This document shows, piece after piece, positions 46,066 to 55,061 of a stretch of DNA of 64,000 bases. Each line of letters opens with the position of its first letter. Position 1 is the first letter of the stretch. Below the pieces are notes generated by a model that was not told the DNA's origin, searched no databases, and was given only the letters and a program-made list of their open reading frames with translations. Made by a program: the position numbers and the translations under genes. This DNA comes from CBDFKJ01 sp965248805 (GTDB taxonomy: Bacteria > Pseudomonadota > Alphaproteobacteria > UBA6615), in contig CBDFKJ010000007.1 in NCBI GenBank assembly GCA_965248805.1, forward strand, positions 310,001-374,000, in the 5' to 3' direction.

Positions 46066-47355
46066 GGACGCCTCCATTTACCCCGTGAATTTTGCCTCGT
46101 TGTGATTCTCTACGGCGGTTCGGTTTGAGGAGGTATTGATGAGGCAGGCTGGTCTGTTCGGCTTACCGGATCATCTTCGAAAGCTTTCGGCGACGGGTGA
46201 TCCGTTGGAGGTGCTGGCAAAGGTCGTCGACTTCAAGATTTTCCGCGCGCCGCTTGAGGCGGCGCTGGGCTATTCGGACGGATCGAAAGGTGGCCGCCCG
46301 GCCTACGATGCGGTGGCGATGCTCAAGGTTCTGATCCTGGCCGCGCGGCACACGGTGAGTGACGAGCGGATGGAGTTTCTGATCCGCGATCGCTTGAGCT
46401 GGCTTCGCTTCCTAGGCTTCGATCTCGGAGCGCCGACGCCGGACCGCAACACCATATGGACCTTTCGCGAGCGTCTGGTCCGGGCCGGGGCGATGGATAA
46501 GCTGTTTGCCGCCTTCGATGGCGAATTGCGCCGGTGCGGCTATCTGGCGATGGGCGGGCAGATCGTCGATGCGACGTTGGTATCGGCGCCCAAGCAGCGC
46601 CACAGCGATGACGAGAAGCGGGCGATCAAGGCGGGCAAGAGCGCGTCCGAGGTCTGGCCCGATCAGCCAGCCAAGGCGGCGCAGAAGGACACGGATGCGC
46701 GGTGGACGGTGAAGACCGGGCGGCGCAAGAACCCCGCCGGGGCGCAACGGCGCATGCCCGACATCGCGATCCCGGTGTTCGGCTACAAGAATCATGTCGT
46801 CATCGATCGGGCCTACGGCTTCATCCGCGGCTCGGCTGTGACCGATGCCGCCCGCCATGACGGCAAGATGTTGCGTCAGCTCGTCACCGGCGACAATCTG
46901 GCCGCCGGCGTGTGGGCTGACAGCGCCTATCGCTCGAAGGCCAACGAGGCGTGGCTGGCCGGCAAGGGTCGGGTCTCCCACATCCACCGCAAGAAGCCGC
47001 CGGGCCGGGCCATGCCCAAGGCGACCGCCCAGGCCAATGCCCGCAAGTCAGCGGTCCGTGCGCATGTGGAGCACGTCTTCGCCCAGCAGAAGGATCGCAT
47101 GGGCCTTTTCATCCGTACCATCGGGCTCAAGCGGGCGGAGGCCAAGATCGGCCTCGCCAACCTGGCTTACAATTTCCAGCGTCTGATCTTCCATGAGCGC
47201 AGGGCCGCCATGGTATGAGTCCGCCTGAATAGCGCCAAAACCCTCCGCCGAGAACGAAACGGCGGATGGTTGCGGACGTCAACACCGCCGATCTCAGCGA
47301 AAGTCGGACAGCACACCAAAATCTTCGTCAAATCCCCCGGTTGTTGGAGGTCTCC
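46066..47355 (+). mobile_element. IS5-family element, copy 2 (1290 bp)
   Basis: Same ends as the copy at 36181, GGACGCCTCCATTTACC and the inverse of GGAGACCTCCAACAACC. AGCT is duplicated at 46062-46065 and 47356-47359. Confidence 0.94.
46139..47218 (+). CDS. IS5-family transposase
   Basis: 359 residues from ATG 46139 (GAGGAGG upstream). It has the same DDE motifs as the copy at 36255, with scattered substitutions (VDFKIFRAPLEA, MLKVLILAARHTV, RMPDIAIPVFGYKNH). Intact. Confidence 0.94.
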   Translation: MRQAGLFGLPDHLRKLSATGDPLEVLAKVVDFKIFRAPLEAALGYSDGSKGGRPAYDAVAMLKVLILAARHTVSDERMEFLIRDRLSWLRFLGFDLGAPTPDRNTIWTFRERLVRAGAMDKLFAAFDGELRRCGYLAMGGQIVDATLVSAPKQRHSDDEKRAIKAGKSASEVWPDQPAKAAQKDTDARWTVKTGRRKNPAGAQRRMPDIAIPVFGYKNHVVIDRAYGFIRGSAVTDAARHDGKMLRQLVTGDNLAAGVWADSAYRSKANEAWLAGKGRVSHIHRKKPPGRAMPKATAQANARKSAVRAHVEHVFAQQKDRMGLFIRTIGLKRAEAKIGLANLAYNFQRLIFHERRAAMV

Positions 47356-48027
47356 AGCTGTCGCGCTCGCACCGCCCACTCTGATCGCGGATGGTCAAGT
47401 GAAAACTGGCCTCAAGGTAACGGCAGCCGCCGAAACGGTGCGGGTGATCTTGATTGTCGTCGCATCACTACATTCTATCAACATGGTGGCGGCATCCGTG
47501 ATTCTATCGGGTGCGATCAGATTCTGGCTCACCACCCGTGCCCTGAATCGTCACTTCAACGTTAGCGCGGGCGAAATACCTGCCGCTACGAGTGGGGCCG
47601 CGGTGGTCGCCGGATTTACCCTCATTGCCCCCGCGGCCGTTTCGCTTGCGACCGATTACACCACCGACGGTCTGTTCGTGCCGCTCTCTGTCGCTGCGTT
47701 GGGCGCGATCGCGGGATGGTTCATCGGCGTGCACGTCTCGGGCCATCCCGTGCGCGCGGAGATCACCTATGCGTGGCGTCAGCTTCGAGCGATCGCGCGT
47801 GCAATTTGAGCGGCGCCGCCGGCGGGCGTCGATCTCGCCGGCTGATGACCGCAGAACGAGTGGCTAGACGCGACAGCCATTCGGCTCCTGATGCAACACC
47901 GGCATGCGGCCACCGCCCACCCTCGCAGTTGGACCGGCCGCCGACACACAGGGCAACTGCATTTGCATGTTCCGTATTTGTTCTATTTGATCTACGCTGG
48001 CAAACTCAATGAAGCAGCGTCACCCCT

Positions 48028-48261
48028 GTGGTCAGAAAGCGAACCGGCATTGTCGACCCCTCTCATGTCTTGGCGGCGATGCAGGCCTGCCGCGAGGCCA
48101 TGATCGAGTTGCAGTGCTGCAACGCGTACCGTTCTGCGATCTATCGTGAAGCCACCGCCGTGATGCGCGACATCGACGACCTGGCGCTGCTGATCACCGG
48201 CAAGCGGGACTACTTTGCGGCCCCGCGCCACTCAACCGACGCCATTGCTCCGGAGCCATAG
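48028..48261 (+). CDS. Small hypothetical protein
   Basis: 77 residues from GTG 48028: KRTGIVDPSHVLAAMQACRE, AMIELQCCNAYRSAIYREAT, AVMRDIDDLALLITGKRDYF. It is mostly helical with a hydrophobic pattern that looks like a genuine folded protein. No family is recognised. The region 47810-48027 before it holds nothing evident. Confidence 0.5.
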   Translation: MVRKRTGIVDPSHVLAAMQACREAMIELQCCNAYRSAIYREATAVMRDIDDLALLITGKRDYFAAPRHSTDAIAPEP

Positions 48262-48366
48262 CAGGAGCCGTCCGCCGCACGTGCCTACAGAGAGGGCAAA
48301 TAGGGCGGCACCAAGGCCAGGACGATTCTGAGACCGTCATCGCAAGGGCGACTGCCGCCAAGCGCT

Positions 48367-48600
48367 GTGCCGGAGATCGATAAGCGTCGCGCGATAGATG
48401 CCGATCGCGCCGCCCAGGCGGACCATGTGCCGCGCACCTGCGCTGGACTCATTTTTATCTTCCGTTCGGCGGAGCGTGCTGAGAAGCACGCCGAATTGCT
48501 CATCAACTGGCGCCTGCTGTCAGCGGAGCGCGCCGACGCATTGAGCCTGGCTGTTAGCTCGCCTCACATTCGTCGTCGTCGTCGTATGGGCAAGGACTGA
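48367..48600 (+). CDS. Possible small hypothetical protein
   Basis: 77 codons from GTG: EIDKRRAIDADRAAQADHVP, FRSAERAEKHAELLINWRLL, ending in Arg-rich SSPHIRRRRRMGKD. Its end overlaps the convergent gene at 48554, so only one of the two may be real in the overlap. Confidence 0.3.
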   Translation: MPEIDKRRAIDADRAAQADHVPRTCAGLIFIFRSAERAEKHAELLINWRLLSAERADALSLAVSSPHIRRRRRMGKD

Positions 48601-48778
48601 ACGGTGGGTCTTCATGATCGACATAGGCGCCGTTGTGAGCCAACAGGGTCATGGCAGGAGGCATGCCAACGGCGAACGTCTTGCACAACTCCAGGAACCT
48701 ACGCCGCTGTTCGAATGCGTCCTCTTCATTGGAGGTCACTTCGCCTTGCTCATCCTGAGCGGTTATTCTCCGTTTCAT
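48554..48778 (-). CDS. Small acidic hypothetical protein
   Basis: 74 residues from ATG 48778: MKRRITAQDEQGEVTSNEED, AFEQRRRFLELCKTFAVGMP, then NGAYVDHEDPPFSPCPYDDD. The acidic tail and balanced composition suggest a real gene. Function unknown. Upstream, 48779-49135 contains no recognisable gene. Confidence 0.5.
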   Translation of the reverse strand: MKRRITAQDEQGEVTSNEEDAFEQRRRFLELCKTFAVGMPPAMTLLAHNGAYVDHEDPPFSPCPYDDDDECEAS

Positions 48779-49135
48779 AGCAAGACTATAGTGGGCGTCA
48801 CCGAGGTGCGATGTCAATATTGACTGCGATCTGGCGCGTCGGACCCCCGGCGGTGCAGCGGGATTCTCGTACCGCCCGGTCCTGCGGAAGGGTCCGCTTC
48901 TCTTTTTTTGCATTCTTAACAACCGCTTCGGCCTATTGCGGAGCCTGCGCGACGGTGGCGGTGCGCGGCACGTTAACGAACGCGTCACTCTTTCTTGGGA
49001 CAGTATCTGCGCGGACCTGTAACCAGCAGGATCACGCGGCCAGGAAAGAGATCGAACTCATTGACAAGGTTCAATAATCGATCCCAACGAGCGCTGCTTG
49101 CGCAATCTGCCAACCCCTAGGACGAGAACGCCCAT

Positions 49136-49345
49136 ATGAGTGATTCAGAGCAGGATCTCATCCAACTCATCAGCAAGGTGAAGCAAACGGGCTATGAGAA
49201 GGGCTGGGAAGATGCCGTCGGCAAAATGCAGAAGGCGCTTAACGCCTTCTTTGACGAGTTCAGCGCATCGGCCGCAGCGATCGGCCCCCGAGACGACGAT
49301 GACGCCGACGAGGGAATGAAGCGCGCGGCCGGCGGAAGCAAGTAG
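49136..49345 (+). CDS. Small hypothetical protein
   Basis: 69 residues: MSDSEQDLIQLISKVKQTGY, EKGWEDAVGKMQKALNAFFD, then an acidic linker and Lys at the end. A single amphipathic helix with a charged tail can be seen. No family known to me. Complete, not disturbed by the IS that begins 60 bp later. Confidence 0.5.
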   Translation: MSDSEQDLIQLISKVKQTGYEKGWEDAVGKMQKALNAFFDEFSASAAAIGPRDDDDADEGMKRAAGGSK

Positions 49346-49404
49346 GCACCCGACACGGGTCACTCTCGGCGTCCGCACGCCGGGCTACATCATAGGTTGC
49401 GATA

Positions 49405-50433
49405 GGCTCAATTCGCAAACCGTAGGCATGGTTTAGCCATCGCCGCTTGGAGACAGGCTCTCGGGGACGGCCGGTCGCCGAGTTCGATGAGATGGAACCA
49501 CCTGAGATAGCTGTCGAGGTGCTTGGTAGCGATGCCGTGGAAGCCTCGCAGGAAGCCCTTGATCTGGCTGTGGCGGCTGTTGACCGTCTGGATGTGCAGG
49601 GCGCCGCGGACCCGCTCGCCGGCGGCGCCGTTGATGCTCTCGTGAGGGATGTCGAGCGCCGCCGCGACGGGCGGATAGCAGCGGTTGGCGTCGGAGACGA
49701 GCAAGGCATCGCGGGCGACGACCGGCTCCAGCGCCTCCTTCACGCTGTCTGCGTTGAGAGCGGGCAGGGTATGGCTGAGGGTCGCGCCGGCTCGGTCGGC
49801 GGCGACCAGGACCGGCACCTGCTCGCGCGAGAGGCCGCGTTTGCGGGCCTTGCCGCCGCGCCGGCGCGGCTTGCGGTCCAGCTTCCGCTCTCCCTTCCGG
49901 CTCTCAAGAACGAAGGTCTCGTCGGCCTCGACGATCCCGGCAAGCCGGTCCGGCGCTTGCCGAACCGCCTCCAGAAAGCGGTGGCGCCAGCGAAACGCCG
50001 TGCTCGGCGCAATCCCGCAGCGCTCGGCAGCCTCTCGTATCGTCTCGCCTTCGGCAAGCGACGCGCCGAAGGCCAGCCAGCGCTCCTTGTGGTGCAGGCC
50101 CGACAGCGCCGTGCCGGTGAGCGCGCCGAATGTCTTCCCACAGGCCTTGCAGCGATAGCGACGCAGACCGCGTGCCTTGCCCCGCGACACCGCCCCGCCG
50201 CCGCCGCAATGAGGACAGCACCGCTCGTCGTCCACGCCCAGTTCGATCGCCGCCAGCGAGGCTGCGCCCTCCGACAGCTCCGACAACACCGCCGCGACCT
50301 CCTTGCGCTGCGCCGCCGTCAACTCATCAACATGCGAAAACCAGTCGCGAAACCGCTCGCGATCCATCTGCCTGATCTCCCACGCCAATCGGGGAACAGT
50401 CTACCACTACGCATACGCTTCGCGAATTGAGCC
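49405..50433 (-). mobile_element. IS1595-family (ISXO2-like) element, 1029 bp
   Basis: Ends GGCTCAATTCGCAAACCGTA and GGCTCAATTCGCGAAGCGTA form 20-bp inverted repeats with 2 mismatches. The 8-bp flanks (TTGCGATA and ATTTGAAA) are not identical, so at least one flank was rearranged after insertion; an IS110 fragment follows on the right. Confidence 0.88.
49408..50388 (-). CDS. IS1595-family (ISXO2-like) transposase
   Basis: 326 residues (an ATG 21 bp in is also possible). Zinc ribbon CCPHCGGGGAVSRGKARGL, then RYRCKACGKTFGALTGTALS, a helix-turn-helix (IREAAERCGIAPSTAFRWRH) and a DDE domain with Asp in IVEADETFVLESRKGERK, Asp in LLVSDANRCYPPVAAAL, and HIQTVNSRHSQIKGFLRGF. Stop TGA lies in the terminal repeat. 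Intact and only distantly related to the other IS1595 element here. Confidence 0.92.
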   Translation of the reverse strand: MAWEIRQMDRERFRDWFSHVDELTAAQRKEVAAVLSELSEGAASLAAIELGVDDERCCPHCGGGGAVSRGKARGLRRYRCKACGKTFGALTGTALSGLHHKERWLAFGASLAEGETIREAAERCGIAPSTAFRWRHRFLEAVRQAPDRLAGIVEADETFVLESRKGERKLDRKPRRRGGKARKRGLSREQVPVLVAADRAGATLSHTLPALNADSVKEALEPVVARDALLVSDANRCYPPVAAALDIPHESINGAAGERVRGALHIQTVNSRHSQIKGFLRGFHGIATKHLDSYLRWFHLIELGDRPSPRACLQAAMAKPCLRFAN

Positions 50434-50451
50434 ATTTGAAAGCCGATTGAC

Positions 50452-50695
50452 AGATGGCAAGCCGCGGCTGGGAGGCATCGGCCGCCGCGCCAACCATTAT
50501 CTCAGGCGCCAGATGATCCACGGCGCCCGAGCCGTGGTCAGTCGCCTGGCTAAGCACGACGACCGAGGATCGGAATGGCTGAGGGCGCTGGTCGCTCGGC
50601 GCGGCATCAACAGGACCATCGTCGCGCTCGCCAACAAGACGGCACGTGTCGCCTGGGTACTGCTGACGCGACAGGAGGACTATGCGGCCGCCTGA
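50452..50695 (+). pseudogene. IS110-family transposase, C-terminal fragment
   Basis: Reads GKPRLGGIGRRANHYLRRQM, IHGARAVVSRLAKHDDRGSE, LVARRGINRTIVALANKTAR and ends near WVLLTRQEDYAAA. This is the C-terminal serine-containing domain of IS110/IS116 transposases (family knowledge). The N-terminal RuvC-like part is missing. Confidence 0.85.
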
Positions 50696-50944
50696 TCGGC
50701 GCAGGGCGATCGCGCGCTGAGGGCCGCAACCGAATGCGAGATGGACACTGATGGCATGTAGGCACGAACCTCATCCTTCAAGCCTGATCTACGACAAGGC
50801 CTTCGCGGCCGATCGTGTTATGAGGCCAGAGGCAGCGGATTACCATCAGGGCCAGGAGCGCAATCGCTCCAGCAATAGGCCGGATAGATTCGCGCATACC
50901 TTGCCGCCGACACCCGCAGAATCACCTTGCCGTGGGAGGCGTCC

Positions 50945-51227
50945 ATAGATTGTCGTAGAGAATCGAGCGTGGAACCCCGCCCAGGAAGGCGAAGGCCCCG
51001 ACATGCCCGTCCAGGAACGCCTCCGTCGTCTCCCGAGGATAGGCCTTGACGAACCAGACATCGGAATGGGGCAGGATCAGGCAGAAGAAGGCAAGCTTCT
51101 CGCGTTGCTCCGCAGCTCCGCCACCGCTTCGCCGAAGTTGACCTGGGCATGGCCGGGCGGGTGATGAAGGGGAACGAAGGCCTCGCGCGTCGAGTCCCGC
51201 CGGGCCCGCACATAGTCCTTCACGATG
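50945..51227 (-). pseudogene. istA: istA fragment downstream of the IS1182 site (copy X), frameshifted
   Basis: On the minus strand: IVKDYVRARRDSTREAFVPL, then HHPPGHAQVNFGEAVAEL. A frame change near 51110 is followed by CLILPHSDVWFVKAYPRETT-like sequence and RSILYDN, where it ends. Between 50696 and 50944 only the IS110 right end and short debris are seen. It is the 3' continuation of one of the two istA 5' halves at 30-32 kb. Confidence 0.8.
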
Positions 51228-52885
51228 CAGACCGTGTGAAAACTCTGGGTGGCGGGGGATTCCGTCCGACTCATGGCGATGTTAGGATCCGCCATGAGAC
51301 ACATTCCTGGCATTGACCGCTCTCAGGTTCTGCTTCTGCCGGAAGCAGTGGACGATTACGTGGGCCGGGATAACCCGGTCCGTTTCATCGATGCCTTCGT
51401 GGATGGTTTGGACCTGGCGGCCGCTGGTTTCGAGCGCGCCGCGCCGAAGGCGACAGGTCGTCCCGGCTACGATCCGGCGGACCTGCTGAAGCTCTACATA
51501 TACGGCTATCTCAATTGGGTACGTTCGAGCCGCCGGCTGGAGGCTGAGAGCAAGCGTAATCTCGAAGTGATCTGGCTGTTGCGGCGTTTGTCGCCAGACT
51601 TCAAGACGATCGCCGATTTCCGGCGGATCAATCGGGCGGCCTTCCGACAGGTGTTTCGGGAGTTCGTGAGGCTATGCCGCGAACTGGAGCTGTTCGGACG
51701 CGAGCTGGTGGCGGTTGACGGTACACGGATCAAGGCAGTGAACAGCCGGAAGCGGAACTTCACCAAAGCGAAGCTGGAGAAGGCGTTGGCCGAGAGCGAC
51801 GAGAGGTTGTCGCGTTATCTCGACCGGCTCGACGAGGCCGACGGGCAAGACGAGGGCGGCGGCGGCGAGGTGGAGTATATCCAGGAGAAGATCGCTGCGA
51901 TCCAAGGGCGGCGTGAACGGTTTGAGGAACATCGAGACGCGCTGGCTGCGAGTGGCAAGGACCAGCTCTCTTTGACGGATCCGGACAGCCGGGCGATGTA
52001 CGCCGAGACCCGGGTCGGTGTCGGCTACAACATTCAGATCGCCGTGGACGCCAAGCACAAACTGATCGCCGAGCAGCAGGTCCATAACAAGGTCAGCGAT
52101 CTCGGTCTATTGGCTGAGACGGCGGTGGTGGCCCGTCGGAACCTGGCCGTCGATCGGATCGACGCGGCCGCCGACGCGGGCTACTTCAAGATCGAGGATA
52201 TCGAGGCCTGCGAGAATGCCGGCGTCGTGCCGCATGTGCCCAAGCCCCAGCGCGGATCCACGGTGAGCCAGGGGCTCTTTCCCAAGGAACGCTTCCGCTA
52301 TGACGGCGGCGAGGACATTTACATCTGCCCCGACGGCCAACGCCTGGCGCTACACAGCAAGCGCAAGCGCCGCGATCTCTTCTTCGCCAGTTACGCCAAT
52401 CGCGCCGCGTGCAAGGAGTGCCAACTCAAGTCGAAGTGTACGAAAAGCGCCTTCCGTCGGGTCCTGCGCTATGTCGACGAAGCGATCCTGGAGCGCATGG
52501 CAGAACGATTGGCGGCCCGCCCGGAGCTGCTCGATGCGCGCCGTGAAAGCGGCGAGCATCCCTTCGGCTCAATCAAACAATGGATGGGCCAGGGTGCCTT
52601 CCTGACCCGGCGGCTGGAGAACGTGCGCGGCGAGTTCAGCATCACGGCGCTGGCTTACAACATCCGCCGCGCGATCTCGCTGGTAGGTGTTCCCGCCTTG
52701 ATCGCCGCCGCGAGGGCATGAGACGGGAATCAGGCCAAAATCGAGCGCCGCACATCGATCCATGGAGGCCTGGAGCCCCTTCCACAGGGCTACCGGCGCC
52801 AAACCGCCAGATTACGTGGGATCGCCGCAAATCATGGCTACCTAAACCTCCGTCTCTGCCCCCGCCCGAGTTTCCACACGGTCTG
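51228..52885 (+). mobile_element. IS1182-family element, copy 2 (1658 bp)
   Basis: Same ends and length as copy 1 at 30282. Its flanks are GATG (51224-51227) and CATC (52886-52889), again inverted: both sides are istA 3' halves pointing away from the element. Confidence 0.93.
51294..52721 (+). CDS. IS1182-family transposase
   Basis: 475 residues, the same protein as at 30446-31873 without visible differences; start chosen at ATG 51294. An identical sequence over 1.6 kb fits recent duplication or recombination between the copies. Confidence 0.93.
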   Translation: MRHIPGIDRSQVLLLPEAVDDYVGRDNPVRFIDAFVDGLDLAAAGFERAAPKATGRPGYDPADLLKLYIYGYLNWVRSSRRLEAESKRNLEVIWLLRRLSPDFKTIADFRRINRAAFRQVFREFVRLCRELELFGRELVAVDGTRIKAVNSRKRNFTKAKLEKALAESDERLSRYLDRLDEADGQDEGGGGEVEYIQEKIAAIQGRRERFEEHRDALAASGKDQLSLTDPDSRAMYAETRVGVGYNIQIAVDAKHKLIAEQQVHNKVSDLGLLAETAVVARRNLAVDRIDAAADAGYFKIEDIEACENAGVVPHVPKPQRGSTVSQGLFPKERFRYDGGEDIYICPDGQRLALHSKRKRRDLFFASYANRAACKECQLKSKCTKSAFRRVLRYVDEAILERMAERLAARPELLDARRESGEHPFGSIKQWMGQGAFLTRRLENVRGEFSITALAYNIRRAISLVGVPALIAAARA

Positions 52886-55011
52886 CATCGTGAAGGACTA
52901 TGTGCGTTCCCGGCGGCAATCGACGCGGGAGGCCTTCGTGCCGCTGCATCACCCGCCGGGCCATGCCCAGGTCGACTTCGGCGAGGCGGTGGTGGAGCTG
53001 CAGGGCCGGCGGGAGAAGGTCGGCTTCTTCTGCCTGATCCTGCCGCATTCCGATGTCTGGTTCGTGAAGGCCTATCCCCGGGAGACGACGGAGGCTTTCC
53101 TCGACGGGCATGTCAGCGCCTTCGCCTTTCTCGGCGGTGTGCCGCGATCGATCCTCTATGACAACACGACCCTGGCGGTGGCGCGGATCCTGGGCGACGG
53201 CACGCGCCGGCGCACGCAGGCGTTCTCACATCTTCAGTCGCACTACCTGTTCCGCGACCGGTTCGGCCGGCTCGGCAAGGGCAACGACAAGGGCAAGGTC
53301 GAGGCCCTGGTGAAGACGGCACGGCGCCGGTTCATGGTGCCGATCCCGAAGGTGCACGACCTGTCGGTCCTGAACGAGCGGTTGCTGGCGCGCTGCCTGG
53401 AACATCTCGACGCGCTGGAGGCAGGCGAGCGGGCGCCGGCGCTGCTGGCCGACCTCGACGCCCTGCGCGATCTACCGGCCGTTCCCTTCGAGGCCTGCGA
53501 GCACATGCCGGGCCAGATCTCGTCCACGGCCCTGGTGCGCTACCGGCTGGTGGACTACTCGGCGCCGGCGGTCCACGCCCACAAGAAGGTGACGATCAAG
53601 GGCTATGTCGACCGGGTCGAGATCGCGCTCGGCGCCGAGATCGTCGCCCGCCATCGGCGCAGTTATGTCCGCGGCGACGTCGTCTACGACCCGCTGCACT
53701 ATCTGTCGCTGCTGGAGAAGAAGCCGGGCGCCCTGGACCAGGCGGCGCCGCTGCGGGGTTGGAAGCTCGACCCCGCCTTCGGCACGTTGCGCCGCCTCCT
53801 CGAAGCCCGCTTCGGCCCGCGCGGCAAGCGAGAATATATCCAGACCCTGCGCCTGCTGGAGGACTTTCCAGAGCGCCAGGTGACGGCCGCGGTGCAGGAC
53901 GCGGTGCAGGACGCGGTGAAGCGGCGCGTGATCGGCTTCGATGCCGTCAAGCACCTGCTGCTGGCGCGCATCGAGAAGCGGCCGGCCCGTCTCGACCTGG
54001 CGCGCTACCCGCACCTGCCCCAGCCCTTCGTCGCTGCCACCCGGGCCGCCGATTACGCCACCCTACTGGCGGAGGGGCCGGCCATGGCTGAAGCGCCCCG
54101 CATCCTGCTCGAGCATCACCTGAAGCGGCTGAAGCTGCCGACCTTCCTGCGCGAGTACGAGAAACTGGCGCGCCAGTGCGCGACCGAGGGCCTGGATCAT
54201 GTGCAGTTCCTGGCCCGGCTGGTGGAGATGGAGATGATCGATCGCGAGCGCCGCATCAGGCAGGCCAGGTTCCCCGTCGTCAAACAGCTCGAGAGCTTCG
54301 ACTTCAAGGCGATCCCGAGCGTCAACAAGATGCTGGTGCTGGATCTCGCGCGCGGCGATTACATCGACCGTCTCGAGAACGTGATCCTGCTCGGGCCCTC
54401 AGGCGTCGGGAAGACGCATGTCGCTCTCGCCCTCGGGCTGGCCGCCTGCCAGAAGGGCCTCGGCGTGCGCTTCACCACCGCCTCCCACCTGGTCCATGAG
54501 ATAATCGAGGCGCGCGACGAGAAGAGGCTGCTCCGCCTCCAGGACCAGCTCGCCAGGGTCAGCCTGCTGATCGTCGACGAGCTCGGCTACGTGCCCCTCT
54601 CGCAGACCGGAAGCGAACTGCTGTTCGACGTGTTCAGCCGGCGCTACGAGAACGGCGCCACAATTGTGACATCGAACCTGCCGTTCCAGGAATGGACCTC
54701 GGTGTTCGCCAGCGAGCGCCTCACCGGCGCGCTGCTCGACCGCATCACACACCATGTCCATATCCTGGAGATGAACGGCGAGAGCTTCCGGCTCAAGCAG
54801 AGCCGATCCCAACGCCGGCAACCGTCCGAATAACCCCCGCTTGTCCCCGTGGGCCACTGGCCCCTCCCACACGCGGGCCGCCGCCAGCCGCGCGGAGGGC
54901 GCGTCGCCCCGCGCGCGGATCCCTCCCGTGGACTACGGGGACAAGCTGCCACCCAGCCCGTGGGACAATTTTACGCCGCCGCGCCGGTACATTCTTACGC
55001 CGCCGTTGGCA
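52886..55011 (+). mobile_element. IS21-family element, right part
   Basis: Continues istA after the IS1182 target CATC, through istB to the right end ACGCCGCCGTTGGCA near 55011, homologous to the right end at 32609. The noncoding tail 54834-55011 carries the same GC-rich sequence in both copies. Confidence 0.85.
52890..54833 (+). CDS. istA (5'-truncated) fused in frame to istB
   Basis: Residues 1-395: IstA after the helix-turn-helix, with catalytic Asp in PGHAQVDFGEAVVELQG, Asp in RSILYDNTTLAVARIL, Glu in NDKGKVEALVKTARRRFMVP, and the C-terminal domain QISSTALVRYRLVDYSAPAV. Without a stop the frame enters IstB at ATG 54084: EAPRILLEHHLKRLKLPTFL, Walker A LLGPSGVGKTHVALALG, Walker B LLIVDELGYVPLSQTGSELL. 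A ribosome-site-like GGAGGGG precedes the IstB ATG. In most IS21 elements the two genes overlap in different frames. Confidence 0.85.
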   Translation: MKDYVRSRRQSTREAFVPLHHPPGHAQVDFGEAVVELQGRREKVGFFCLILPHSDVWFVKAYPRETTEAFLDGHVSAFAFLGGVPRSILYDNTTLAVARILGDGTRRRTQAFSHLQSHYLFRDRFGRLGKGNDKGKVEALVKTARRRFMVPIPKVHDLSVLNERLLARCLEHLDALEAGERAPALLADLDALRDLPAVPFEACEHMPGQISSTALVRYRLVDYSAPAVHAHKKVTIKGYVDRVEIALGAEIVARHRRSYVRGDVVYDPLHYLSLLEKKPGALDQAAPLRGWKLDPAFGTLRRLLEARFGPRGKREYIQTLRLLEDFPERQVTAAVQDAVQDAVKRRVIGFDAVKHLLLARIEKRPARLDLARYPHLPQPFVAATRAADYATLLAEGPAMAEAPRILLEHHLKRLKLPTFLREYEKLARQCATEGLDHVQFLARLVEMEMIDRERRIRQARFPVVKQLESFDFKAIPSVNKMLVLDLARGDYIDRLENVILLGPSGVGKTHVALALGLAACQKGLGVRFTTASHLVHEIIEARDEKRLLRLQDQLARVSLLIVDELGYVPLSQTGSELLFDVFSRRYENGATIVTSNLPFQEWTSVFASERLTGALLDRITHHVHILEMNGESFRLKQSRSQRRQPSE

Positions 55012-55061
55012 CCTCGGCGGTGTTCGGCTCGGCCTTCGCCGCTTTGGGTGCTGTCGTCTCC

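Larger units (their letters stand above)
45067..47809 (+). pseudogene. Polysaccharide flippase (PST/Wzx-like) interrupted by IS5
   Basis: The first part (from GTG 45067) has many membrane segments: RLAISFIAVMVLSRLLTPAE, FSVSAALIALGHAVRDFGIG, EYIVQERDLTSARLRTAYGF and GRLLGFEAVALFSRALGPIR, typical of oligosaccharide flippases of the MOP superfamily. IS5 at 46066-47355 splits it in a helix. Removing it and one AGCT joins LLPSA to VALAPPTLIADGQVKTGLK in frame. The rest encodes the last helices and ends at 47809. The intact protein would be about 480 residues, so the gene was healthy until the insertion. Confidence 0.88.

Noticed and set aside
49447..50430. 327-codon plus-strand frame opposite the ISXO2-like transposase
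   Set aside because: Shadow of the minus-strand gene with zinc ribbon and DDE motifs.
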